A DNA stretch of 44,173 nt from contig JAQCJP010000003.1 of NCBI GenBank assembly GCA_027592945.1, positions 1-44,173 on the forward strand, written 5' to 3'. The notes under the pieces are model-generated. The model saw only the letters and a list, made by a program, of their open reading frames with translations. It did no database searches and had not been told where the DNA came from. This DNA is from Planctomycetota bacterium. GTDB lineage: Bacteria; Planctomycetota; Planctomycetia; Pirellulales; UBA1268. Positions 18,400 to 27,064 of this stretch are shown here, in pieces. The position numbers were made by a program, and so were the translations under genes. Position 1 is the first letter of the stretch. Each line of letters starts with the position of its first letter.

Positions 18400-19134
18400 T
18401 CAGGCGGCCGTCACGCCGTGACTCTCGCCGAAGTAGTACTTCTTCGCGTCGGGATGGTTGAGCACCTCCTCGGCGCTGCCGTGGCAGAGGACCTTGCCTG
18501 CCCGGATGACGTAACTGCGATCGGTGATCGCCAGCGTCTCCCGCTCCCGGTGGTCGGTGATTAGGATCGAGATCCCGTCATCGCGGAGGCCCTGGATGAT
18601 CTTCTGGATCGAGTGGATCGTGACCGGGTCGATACCGGTGAAGGGTTCGTCGAGGAGGATGATCCGCGGCTCGGTGACCAGGCAGCGGGCGATCTCGAGC
18701 CGCCGCTTCTCACCACCAGAAATGTAGTGCGACTTCGACTTGCGGATCCGGGCGATGTCGAACTGTTCGAGAAGTTCCTCGCACCGCCGCCGCCGTTCCT
18801 TGGGCGGCATGCCGATCAGTTCCATGATGGCCAGGAGGTTCTGCTCCACGGTGAGCTTGCGAAACACGCTCTGCTCCTGTGCCAGGTAGCCCATCCCACC
18901 GTCCCGGGCCCGTTTGTACATCGGCCAGTTCGTCACCTCGGCGTCATCGAGGAGCACTCGGCCCGAGTCGGGGATCACCATCCCGCATGTCATCCGGAAA
19001 CTCGTCGTCTTGCCGGCACCGTTGGGCCCCAGGAGGCCCACGATCTCGCCGGGATCGACATGGAAATCGACCCCGTCGACCACCCGGCGGCGACCGTAGA
19101 CCTTGACGAGCCCTTCGACGGACAGGAGCGACAT
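18400..19134 (-). CDS. lptB: LPS export ABC transporter ATP-binding protein LptB
   Basis: GLLGPNGAGKTTSFRMTCGMVIPDSGRVLLDDAEVTNWPMYKRARDGGMGYLAQEQSVFRKLTVEQN, YISGGEKRRLEIAR, ILLDEPFTGIDP. Start at MSLLSVEGLVKVYG (19134); 19161 also possible. Confidence 0.94.
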   Translation of the reverse strand: MSLLSVEGLVKVYGRRRVVDGVDFHVDPGEIVGLLGPNGAGKTTSFRMTCGMVIPDSGRVLLDDAEVTNWPMYKRARDGGMGYLAQEQSVFRKLTVEQNLLAIMELIGMPPKERRRRCEELLEQFDIARIRKSKSHYISGGEKRRLEIARCLVTEPRIILLDEPFTGIDPVTIHSIQKIIQGLRDDGISILITDHRERETLAITDRSYVIRAGKVLCHGSAEEVLNHPDAKKYYFGESHGVTAA

Positions 19135-19171
19135 CCCTGCGATCCCTGGGGAAGCCGGCATGCCGGCTGAC

Positions 19172-20854
19172 TCACCTCACAAACCGCATCCTGGCGAAGT
19201 TTGGCAGGCAGGGCAATCGCAGTTCCCAGCCGCAGCGTTGGGCGACCCGCACATTCCAGGCGGTGGGCACGGCGTGGGGCCAGAAGACCATCAACGCCCG
19301 GCCCACCAGGAGCCGCCGGTCGACGTGATGCAGGGGCTCCTCGGGGGTGCCCCAGGCCCGGCTGTCCTTGCTGGCCGAGGAGTTGTCGCCCAGCATGAAG
19401 AACTGGTCCTCTTCAAGCGGGTAGGAGACAACCGGTTCCTCGGCTTCACGGCCCACCAGCGCTCGCTGGCTGCCGCTGCTGACGTAGTAGAGATCACGGA
19501 GTACCCGCAGGTCCGCGACGGTGACGTCAGCCCCCTCGGCCGTCACGCCGGCGGGAGCCAGGTCGTCGGGGTCGGTGTCGCCCGGCCGGCCCGAACCGAC
19601 AACCGGCCGTGAACTGCTTGCCAATCGGATCTCCCGCCGCCACGTGGTCGGCGTGGCGGTCGTGATTCGGCGGCCATCGACGAACAGGGAGAGTTCATCG
19701 TCGACGTTGGCAAACAGAATCTCCCAGCGGCCCCGCCCTTTGATGCCGCAGTCGGCCGTCGCAGCGGCGGCCCCGCCCGTCAGCGTGGCGATGCCCGTGG
19801 CCAGATCAAACCGACAGGTGTGCCGCTGCCCCGCCTCCACCAGATCGAACTCGACAAAGCCGGCCTCGCTGCGGCTCTCCAGTTCGCATTCCACCGCCAG
19901 ATCACCCACCCAGTGGGCTCCGTCGACCATCGCGCCCAGCTCGTCATCGTCATGGAGCGAGAGATACTCCGGCGCCTGGTTGTAGGGCTGATAGTCACCC
20001 ACCAGAATCGGCACGGCCTCGGGCAGCGGGCTGTCGGGTCCGTCCCAGCCGTCAGGCACGAAATGCCGCCAGCGGAGCATGGCCGGGTCGGTGTTGGCCG
20101 CCACCGAGAAGGATCGGCCGGAGTCGGCGGTCGTCCAGCGGGGCTGTTCGCCCTCCGCCGACCAGTCCCGCCAGGCCAGCGGCCAGCCGGCATCGACCAA
20201 CGCCTCGGCGACGTGCCGGCTGTCGTGAACGCACTGCAGCATGGCCCGCAGTTTGGCCGGCGGCTTGCGGGCGATGCCAGGCGCTTCGTCTCCACGGCTC
20301 GTCCAAATGTCACCTCCGGCGATCGAGACCGTCTCTTCGGGCAGTCCGATCAGCCGCTTGATGTAGTTGACCCGGGCATCCTCCGGATATTTGAAGACGA
20401 CCACATCCCACCGGCTCGGCTCGACAAAGTCGTAGGCAAACTTCTCGACGATGATCCGATCACCCGTGAAAGGTGGGTAGGCGTGACGGTAGCGGCCGGT
20501 GGCATCGGTTAGCCGGGCGATGCTCCCGCAGTTGGGGCAGCGGGCCTGGTTGACAAAGAAGTTGGGATTGAGCTGGCAGGAGGCCTCGTTCAGCTCCTTG
20601 CTGGAGCCGACCCGGAAGGCCGCCTCGCAGGATTCACAGACGACGTCGCGGTGCCGGCCCATCAGGGTCGGGGCCATCGAGCCGGTCGGGATCACGAAGG
20701 CCTCGGCCTCGAATGATCGAAACAGCAGGGCCAGCACGAACGCCACCACGATTGATTCGATCGTTTCCCGCCCACCGCTGAGCGGGTTTTGCACGATGTC
20801 GCCCTTTCCGGGCGGAGCAGCGGGGTGCTGAGGCGGCATGCTGGTCTCGTTCAC
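19172..20854 (-). CDS. lepB: Signal peptidase I with extra inserted domains
   Basis: FVIPTGSMAPTLMG (Ser), DVVVFKYPEDARVNYIKRLIGLPEETVSI (Lys) and FFMLGDNSSASKDSRAWG. Large inserts are present between the motifs. Confidence 0.92.
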   Translation of the reverse strand: MNETSMPPQHPAAPPGKGDIVQNPLSGGRETIESIVVAFVLALLFRSFEAEAFVIPTGSMAPTLMGRHRDVVCESCEAAFRVGSSKELNEASCQLNPNFFVNQARCPNCGSIARLTDATGRYRHAYPPFTGDRIIVEKFAYDFVEPSRWDVVVFKYPEDARVNYIKRLIGLPEETVSIAGGDIWTSRGDEAPGIARKPPAKLRAMLQCVHDSRHVAEALVDAGWPLAWRDWSAEGEQPRWTTADSGRSFSVAANTDPAMLRWRHFVPDGWDGPDSPLPEAVPILVGDYQPYNQAPEYLSLHDDDELGAMVDGAHWVGDLAVECELESRSEAGFVEFDLVEAGQRHTCRFDLATGIATLTGGAAAATADCGIKGRGRWEILFANVDDELSLFVDGRRITTATPTTWRREIRLASSSRPVVGSGRPGDTDPDDLAPAGVTAEGADVTVADLRVLRDLYYVSSGSQRALVGREAEEPVVSYPLEEDQFFMLGDNSSASKDSRAWGTPEEPLHHVDRRLLVGRALMVFWPHAVPTAWNVRVAQRCGWELRLPCLPNFARMRFVR

Positions 20855-21447
20855 TTGAGGGCAATGGTGGTCATGCCATTTTGGGGCAGCATCCCGCCGA
20901 CCGCCAGGCTCAGCGTGCTGGCGGCGTTGTACTTCGCTGGCAGCGGCTTGCGGTCGTTGCCCGTGCCGCTGATCTCCACGCGGTAGAGCCCGCAGTTGAC
21001 GCCGGGAAACTCACCGCCGGGAATTGTGGGGCTTCCCACGCCCGAGGCGTCGGTGGTGGCCACGGCCTCCTTGATCGTCCCGCCCATGCTGGCGTCGGGC
21101 ACGAGTTTCACCTCGACGCCCTCGAGGGGCCGGCCCAGGTGCGTCACCTGCACGGCGACGCTGGTGATGGCGACCTTTGATTCCCGGATCTCTTCCAGCC
21201 AGGCCGCGAGTTCGTCCCGAGAGACCTGCCCGTCGCCGTTGCCGTCCATCCCGCCCCGGCCGCCGGCGATGGCGGCGAGTTTCTCGAGGCCCCCGCTGCT
21301 GGCAACCGCGTCGGCGATCGCCGCCGGGTCGATCGCCGGGGCCGGAATCCGAGCCGGACGGGAGGAGCCGCAGCCGACTGCCGCGGCGAACAGAATCGCT
21401 CCGCCGACGCTGCAGGACAGAGCGAGAAGCCAGCGAGCCGAAACCAC
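20851..21447 (-). CDS. Lipoprotein with EF-hand-like motif and Ig/CNA-B-like C-terminus
   Basis: Hydrophobic leader ending AAVGCGSS (lipobox), DGNGDGQVSRDELAAWL EF-hand-like loop, VQVTHLGRPLEGVEVKLVPD. GTG start at 21447 inferred; ATGA overlap with lepB. Confidence 0.72.
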   Translation of the reverse strand: MVSARWLLALSCSVGGAILFAAAVGCGSSRPARIPAPAIDPAAIADAVASSGGLEKLAAIAGGRGGMDGNGDGQVSRDELAAWLEEIRESKVAITSVAVQVTHLGRPLEGVEVKLVPDASMGGTIKEAVATTDASGVGSPTIPGGEFPGVNCGLYRVEISGTGNDRKPLPAKYNAASTLSLAVGGMLPQNGMTTIALK

Positions 21448-21644
21448 GAGAGAGCCTCCGGAGCGATTGCGTCGAAACCCCGAGACACGACGCTGGCGAT
21501 TGCCCGCCGGCGCCGCCCCACCGGGCCTGGAGTTTATGCTCCCCGGTGGGCGGTACTCAAACGGCTCGCCTCGGGCCTGCTGCACGCGACCCCGGCCCCG
21601 GGGGCACGCTGTCGCCAAGCCGTCTCGCCGCCCACCGCGGTGCC

Positions 21645-22259
21645 TCATTCGGCCAGCAGACGGTCCACCGTCGCTGCGACGTCGTCGTAGGTGAAGGGGC
21701 GGTCGAGTTCTCGGGCGGCGAAGTCGTCGTCGTAGCGGATCGCCAGGGTGCCGTCGGGCTTCCAGATGAAGATGGCCGGCACGCTCACGATCTCGAGCTT
21801 CTCGGAGAGGCTGTCGGCGTCCTCCGTGGCCAGCATGTTCACCACATCACCTGCCCCAACCCGCTCGAGAAAGCCCTTGACCGGGCCGACGAGATCATCC
21901 ACCGCTCCAATCCCGTCGTAGTCGAAGCAGAGCGACAGGCATTGCACCCGATCCGGGTGGGCGGCCGCCAGTTCAACAAGCCCCGGAAACTCTTTGACGC
22001 AGGGAGGGCAGGAGGTGCTCCAGCAGTCGAGTACCACCACCTTGCCGCGGTGGCGGGCCACCTCCTCCATCAGCCCGTTGTGGTCAACCAGGTGAAGGGC
22101 AATCGTCACCGAGGGGTCGGCTGCTGGGCGGTCGGCCGCGGCCGGCGGGGCATCGGCTGGACGGGGCGAGCCGCAACCTGTGAGGATCACGACCGTCGCC
22201 ACGAGTGCCGTGGCCTGTCTCCAGCGGTCTGAGCCTGCGATGCCGTCGTTCGAGCACAT
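21645..22259 (-). CDS. TlpA-like thioredoxin-fold lipoprotein
   Basis: LTGCGSP lipobox; GKVVVLDCWSTSCPPCVKEFPGLVELAA (CPPC) and VSVPAIFIWKPDGTLAIRY. Confidence 0.88.
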   Translation of the reverse strand: MCSNDGIAGSDRWRQATALVATVVILTGCGSPRPADAPPAAADRPAADPSVTIALHLVDHNGLMEEVARHRGKVVVLDCWSTSCPPCVKEFPGLVELAAAHPDRVQCLSLCFDYDGIGAVDDLVGPVKGFLERVGAGDVVNMLATEDADSLSEKLEIVSVPAIFIWKPDGTLAIRYDDDFAARELDRPFTYDDVAATVDRLLAE

Positions 22260-22758
22260 TCGTCACAAGCCTCCGGAGGTCCTGCCTGCCGGCCGCGAGC
22301 TGGTCGTGGCCTGCCCGCCGATGAGGAGCCAGGTCAATCTATCCCACATCGTACGAACCTGTGGTTGTTTCGGCATTCGGCGGGTCATCTTCTGCGGCGC
22401 GGCCAGGATCCGGGAGCGGATCGCCCGGAACGGCAGTGAGGCGGTGGCGATCGAGATCCATCGCAGCCTGCCGCCGGTGCTCGACCGGCTGCGGAGCGAG
22501 GGCTACGAGCTGGTCGGGCTCGAGCAGGCGACCGGGTCGGAATCGTTGCCCGCCTTCCGCTTCGCCGCCCGTACGGCGCTGATCGTCGGCAACGAGCGGA
22601 CGGGCCTCCTCCCTGAGGAACTTGCCAGGCTCGACAGGGTGGCGGAGATTCCGATGGCCGGCATGCCCCACAGTCTCAACGCGGCGACCGCCACAGCAGT
22701 GGCCGTTTACGAATACTGCCGACAGTGGCCGGGTGGCGGCAGCGAGGACACGCAGTGA
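22240..22758 (+). CDS. TrmH/SpoU-family RNA methyltransferase (SPOUT)
   Basis: NLSHIVRTCGCFGIRRVIFCG, ALIVGNERTGLLPEEL, IPMAGMPHSLNAATATAVAVYEY. Confidence 0.9.
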   Translation: MPSFEHIRHKPPEVLPAGRELVVACPPMRSQVNLSHIVRTCGCFGIRRVIFCGAARIRERIARNGSEAVAIEIHRSLPPVLDRLRSEGYELVGLEQATGSESLPAFRFAARTALIVGNERTGLLPEELARLDRVAEIPMAGMPHSLNAATATAVAVYEYCRQWPGGGSEDTQ

Positions 22759-23705
22759 CCCTTGTAATCGGCACCGACGAGGCGGGCTACGGCCCCAACC
22801 TGGGGCCGCTGGTGGTCGCTGCGACGGCCTGGCGGCTCGAGGCCGGGCCGGCGGCCGTGGAACACCGCTTGGCCCGGGCGTTGGAGGAGGCCGGGCGGCT
22901 CGCACCGGGCGGCCGACTGTGGGGTGATTCCAAAGCGATCTACCGCGGCGGCAGGGGCCTCGAAGGGCTCGAGCGAGGTGTGCTTGTCGCGCTCGCTGTG
23001 GCCGGTCAGGGCCAGCCTGCCATCTGGCGGGATCTGATCGCAGGACTGACGGCCGACGGGCCGGAGCCGACAGCAGCACCGCCGGAACAGCGCTGCCTCG
23101 ATGACCTCTCGTTGCCGTGGCATCAGGCGGCAGGAGCCTGTCTGAAACTGGCCGCAGCCGTCGATTCCCGGCTGGCGGCCGCGGGCGTCAGCCTCGAGGC
23201 GGTCCGGTGCCGGCTGGTGCAGCCGGCCGAGTTCAATCGGCTGCTCGACGAGGGGCTCAACAAGAGCGACATCCTCTCGCGGATCACCCTCGAACTCGCG
23301 GCCCGGCTGGATGGCCGTGCCCACAACGAACCGGTGGTGATCTGGTGCGACCGTCACGGGGGTCGCCGCCGGTACGCGGCCCAGGTAACGCGGGCCTTCG
23401 ACACGCCGCTTGTGCAGCCGCTTGAAGAAACCCCCCGTTGCAGCCGTTATGCCTGCGGGCCGCGCCGCACGATCGAGTTCTCCGTGGCCGGTGAGTCACG
23501 GCTTCCCATTGCGGTGGCCAGCATGACTGCCAAATACCTCCGCGAACTGTCGATGCAGGCCTTCAACAGCCACTGGGGAAGCAGGCAGACCGGCTTGAAA
23601 CCGACGGCGGGCTATCCCGTCGATGCGGTCCGCTGGCGGAAGGAGGGGGCTGCCGCCGTCGAGTCGGCTGGCACGTCCTGGGATGCCGTCTGGCGACGGG
23701 CTTGA
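22755..23705 (+). CDS. RNase HII-like (RNase H fold) protein, divergent
   Basis: VIGTDEAGYGPNLGPLVVAATAW resembles RNase HII/HIII motif I, LWGDSKAIY resembles the DSK motif, VVIWCDRHGGRRRY, and VASMTAKYLRELSMQAFN resembles the S-x-x-AK-x-x-RD-x-x-M region. GTG start at 22755 overlaps the TrmH stop. Confidence 0.72.
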   Translation: MTLVIGTDEAGYGPNLGPLVVAATAWRLEAGPAAVEHRLARALEEAGRLAPGGRLWGDSKAIYRGGRGLEGLERGVLVALAVAGQGQPAIWRDLIAGLTADGPEPTAAPPEQRCLDDLSLPWHQAAGACLKLAAAVDSRLAAAGVSLEAVRCRLVQPAEFNRLLDEGLNKSDILSRITLELAARLDGRAHNEPVVIWCDRHGGRRRYAAQVTRAFDTPLVQPLEETPRCSRYACGPRRTIEFSVAGESRLPIAVASMTAKYLRELSMQAFNSHWGSRQTGLKPTAGYPVDAVRWRKEGAAAVESAGTSWDAVWRRA

Positions 23706-23747
23706 GGGCCGCTTGCGACAGGCCGGCCTGCCAACCAGAATCCTGGG

Positions 23748-24248
23748 ATGGCCATCCTCACCACCCGGCTCTACGTCGTCAGACACGCACCTGCCGAAGA
23801 TGCCGGGCCGGGCATCAGTGATTGTGATCGGCAGTTGACCGAGAAGGGCCGGCGGCGGTTTGCCCGAATGGTGCAGCGGCTGGTGGAACGTGGTCTGGAA
23901 ATTGACCTGGTGGCGACGAGCCCGCTTGTTCGTTGCCGCCAGACGGCGGACCTGCTGGCCGACTCGCTCCCGGGCCAGCCCCGGGTTGCCGTGGTCGATC
24001 GGCTCGCGCCCGGGGCTGACTGGGAGGCGGTGGTGGCCTGGACGGTGCAGCAGGATGCTCCGCGGGTCGCCTGGGTCGGCCATGCCCCTTGTGTGGGAAG
24101 GCTGGTGGCCATGTCGATCGGCGACGGGTCGGCGGCGGTTCGGATGCAGAAGGGCGCCGTCGCCGCGATCGCCCTGGACGACGGGCCCGGCCAGCCCGGC
24201 GAACTGCTTTGGCTTGTCTCTCCCGATTTGCTCGGCCGGCGGCACTGA
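23748..24248 (+). CDS. sixA: Phosphohistidine phosphatase SixA-like (histidine phosphatase superfamily)
   Basis: RLYVVRHAPAED (RHG-type motif), LTEKGRRRFARM, LVATSPLVRCRQTADLLAD, VAWVGHAP. Confidence 0.88.
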   Translation: MAILTTRLYVVRHAPAEDAGPGISDCDRQLTEKGRRRFARMVQRLVERGLEIDLVATSPLVRCRQTADLLADSLPGQPRVAVVDRLAPGADWEAVVAWTVQQDAPRVAWVGHAPCVGRLVAMSIGDGSAAVRMQKGAVAAIALDDGPGQPGELLWLVSPDLLGRRH

Positions 24249-24439
24249 TCGGCCCAAGAAACGCCCGCCCGGCGGAAGCCTCAGGGTGGTTTCCCCCGAT
24301 TCGCCAGCGGCCTATCATAAGAGGCCGTGGTGAGAGCGAATGTCTGGCGAGGCTTGTGCGTTCTTGCAGGCACCGTGAGGGCGGTTCGCTCTGCCCGCAT
24401 CCGATCACGAACACCCAGAGTATTGAAGGAGGCGTCGCC

Positions 24440-26008
24440 ATGTCGTGCCGCTTGCATGGTCTCACTCGATTTTTCACGGCAGGGGCACGATCGCTCGCAG
24501 CGATTGGTCTCCTGGTGGCCGGCTGCAGTCCCGAGGCCGGTCCTCCTCGGGAGGAAGTCGTCGAGATCGAGGAGATCGAGATCGCTCCGGCAGAGCCTTC
24601 TGAGCCTGAAACGCCGGCGGTCACCGGCGGCGAGGAGGCCCGTCAGGAGATCGACGAGGAAAAGGCCGCCGCCGACAAGGTAATCGACGAGGCCGCCGAG
24701 TCCGGTGCGTCAGAGCCAGAAATGAAGCAAGAGCCGGCGGAGCCGGCTGAGCCGGCAGGGGAGCCGGAGCCGGAGCCGGCTGAGCCCGCCGCCGAGCCCG
24801 CAGAAAGCCCAGAGCCGGAGATCGACCAAGAGGAGCCGGCGGAGGCTGTCGCGACCGACCCTGAACGCTTCATGCTTGGAGACCCTTCCCTCACGGCCGG
24901 CGTCCCCGGCTCGGGCCCGATCACGCTCGAGGAGATTGATGCCTGGCTGGCTGATCCCCGCAATCACGCGGTGCTGATCCCAGAGTTGCCGCTGGGGTTG
25001 TCGCAGGGAGCCGGCCAGATCCAGGGTCTCGAGGCCAACCCGCTGACGCGGGCCAAAGTCGAGCTTGGCCGCCAACTCTACTTCGACACTCGGCTGTCAG
25101 CGGATTCGACGGTCTCCTGTGCCAGCTGCCATGATCCGTCGATGGGCTACAGCGCCCGCACCAGGACGGGCGTCGGCATTGATGGCCAAGAGGGCGGGCG
25201 GAACTCGCCGGTTTCCTTCAACCGGATCCTCTCGGGAAAGCAGTTCTGGGACGGCCGGGTCGATTCGCTGGAGGCCCAGGCTGTCGGCCCCATTGCGAAC
25301 CCGATCGAGATGGGCTTCACGCACGAGGGTGTCGTCAAGCGGCTGGCCGGAATCCCGGCGTACGCCCGGCAGTTCGACCGGATCTTCGGAGAGCTGACGA
25401 TCGATCGTGTTGGCGAGGCAATCGCGGCCTTCGAGCGGGTGATCGTCACGCAGCCCTCGCCCTACGACTACTACGAGCAGCTCCTCCCCTTCACCCGCAT
25501 GGATGAGGAAGACATCGCTGATGACGAGGAGTTGGCGGAGCTCTATGCCGCCGCCAAGGAAGCCGCCGCCGCCCATCCGATGAGCGACTCGGCCAAGCGG
25601 GGCCGGGATCTCTTTTTCGGCAAGGCCAACTGCACCGCCTGCCACGTCGGCGCCAACCTGGCCGACGAGAAGTATCACAATCTCGGCGTCGGGATGGCCG
25701 CCGAGGAGCCCGATCTGGGCCGGTTCGTCGTCACCGGTGATGAAAAGGACAAGGGAGCCTTCAAGACCCCGACCGTCCGCAACGTCGCCCTGACGGCACC
25801 CTACATGCACGACGGCTCGCAGGCGACCCTCGAGGAAGTGGTGGAGTGGTACGACAAGGGCGGCCACCCCAATCCCTTTTTGAGCGACAAGATCAAGCCG
25901 CTCAACCTGACCGACCAGGAGCAGGCTGACCTGGTGGAGTTCATGCGGGCCTGCACCAGCCCGACGCCACCGGTGGAGACGGGGCGGTTGCCCGCCGCGG
26001 CCCTGTGA
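24440..26008 (+). CDS. Di-haem cytochrome c peroxidase-like lipoprotein
   Basis: LVAGCSPEAG lipobox, long E/P/A-rich linker, CASCHDPSMGYS and CTACHVGANLADEKYHNLGVG, FKTPTVRNVALTAPYMHDGSQATLEEVVEWYDKGG. Start reassigned to ATG at 24440 after GGAGG. Confidence 0.93.
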   Translation: MSCRLHGLTRFFTAGARSLAAIGLLVAGCSPEAGPPREEVVEIEEIEIAPAEPSEPETPAVTGGEEARQEIDEEKAAADKVIDEAAESGASEPEMKQEPAEPAEPAGEPEPEPAEPAAEPAESPEPEIDQEEPAEAVATDPERFMLGDPSLTAGVPGSGPITLEEIDAWLADPRNHAVLIPELPLGLSQGAGQIQGLEANPLTRAKVELGRQLYFDTRLSADSTVSCASCHDPSMGYSARTRTGVGIDGQEGGRNSPVSFNRILSGKQFWDGRVDSLEAQAVGPIANPIEMGFTHEGVVKRLAGIPAYARQFDRIFGELTIDRVGEAIAAFERVIVTQPSPYDYYEQLLPFTRMDEEDIADDEELAELYAAAKEAAAAHPMSDSAKRGRDLFFGKANCTACHVGANLADEKYHNLGVGMAAEEPDLGRFVVTGDEKDKGAFKTPTVRNVALTAPYMHDGSQATLEEVVEWYDKGGHPNPFLSDKIKPLNLTDQEQADLVEFMRACTSPTPPVETGRLPAAAL

Positions 26009-27054
26009 GCGAACGCAGTTTGTTGCCCCTGGCCGAGGCCCGCCGGCCGCTCTATGCCGGTGTTGATCTCGGCGGCACCAACATCAAGGCGGCCCTCGTT
26101 GACGACGAGGGCCGCCTGATCGTCTTCCACACCGAGAAGACCCACGTCGACCGCGGGCCTGAGGACGCCGCCGCTCGGATGGGGCAGAGCGTCCACGCCC
26201 TCGCTCACCAGGCCGGCATCGCCACGGCCGACATCACCGCTGTCGGGCTGGGGTCTCCAGGGCCGCTCGACCTTCCGGCGGGCACGATCGTGCGGGCAGG
26301 CAATCTCGTCGGCTGGGACAACTTCCCGCTCCGCGACCGCGTCTCGGCCCACTGCGGACTGCCGGTGACCTTCGCCAACGACGCCAACGCGGCCGCCTAC
26401 GGAGAGTTTTGGGTTGGTTCCGGCCGCGACTACGACTCGCTGATCCTGCTTACGCTCGGCACCGGCGTGGGCGGCGGGATCATCATCGGTGACTTGAACA
26501 TCGAGGGCGCTCACAGCCACGGCTCGGAGTGCGGCCACATGGTGGTCGATCCTGCCGAGACCGCCCGGATGTGTCCCTGCGGCCAGCCGGGGCACCTGGA
26601 GGCCTATTGCAGCGCCAAGTCGATCGTGGCCAGGGCCGAGGAGGCGGTTGCCGGCGGGGCAACCGGCTCCCTGGCCGCGGCAGTGAGGGGCGGTGAAAAA
26701 CTCACCCCGATCCTGATCGGCCGGGAGGCGGAAAACGGTGATCCGCTGGCGACCGAACTTGTCATGGAGACGGCCCGCTGGCTGGGCATCGGGATCGTAT
26801 CACTTGTCCACGCCATCGATCCCGAGGCGGTGATGATCGGCGGGGCGATGACCTTCGGCGGTGCGCGGACACCGCTGGGAAGAGCCTTCCTGGAGCGGAT
26901 GCACCAGGAGTTTCGGCAGCGGACGTTCCCATCGCTGGCGGACAAGACGGCGATCGGCTTCGCAAGCCTCGGGGGCGACGCCGGGTCCATCGGGGCCGCC
27001 GGGTTGGCCCGGCTGGCGACGCGGCAGGGCAGGAATCCCGCGTCCGCCCGCTAG
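26005..27054 (+). CDS. ROK-family sugar kinase (glucokinase-like)
   Basis: YAGVDLGGTNIKAALVDDEG, GSPGPLDLPAGTI, FANDANAAAYGEFW, GTGVGGGIII, CPCGQPGHLEAYCS. GTG start overlaps the upstream TGA. Confidence 0.92.
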   Translation: MSERSLLPLAEARRPLYAGVDLGGTNIKAALVDDEGRLIVFHTEKTHVDRGPEDAAARMGQSVHALAHQAGIATADITAVGLGSPGPLDLPAGTIVRAGNLVGWDNFPLRDRVSAHCGLPVTFANDANAAAYGEFWVGSGRDYDSLILLTLGTGVGGGIIIGDLNIEGAHSHGSECGHMVVDPAETARMCPCGQPGHLEAYCSAKSIVARAEEAVAGGATGSLAAAVRGGEKLTPILIGREAENGDPLATELVMETARWLGIGIVSLVHAIDPEAVMIGGAMTFGGARTPLGRAFLERMHQEFRQRTFPSLADKTAIGFASLGGDAGSIGAAGLARLATRQGRNPASAR

Positions 27055-27064
27055 AATCTCTGCC

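Noticed and set aside
21177-22232. 351-aa plus-strand ORF
   Set aside because: Antisense to the EF-hand lipoprotein and TlpA-like genes; Arg/Pro/Gly-rich, no domain.
24720-24850. Repeated GAGCCGG/GAGCCCG units considered as a CRISPR or tandem-repeat locus
   Set aside because: Irregular codon-level E-P-A repetition within a coding linker; no spacers.
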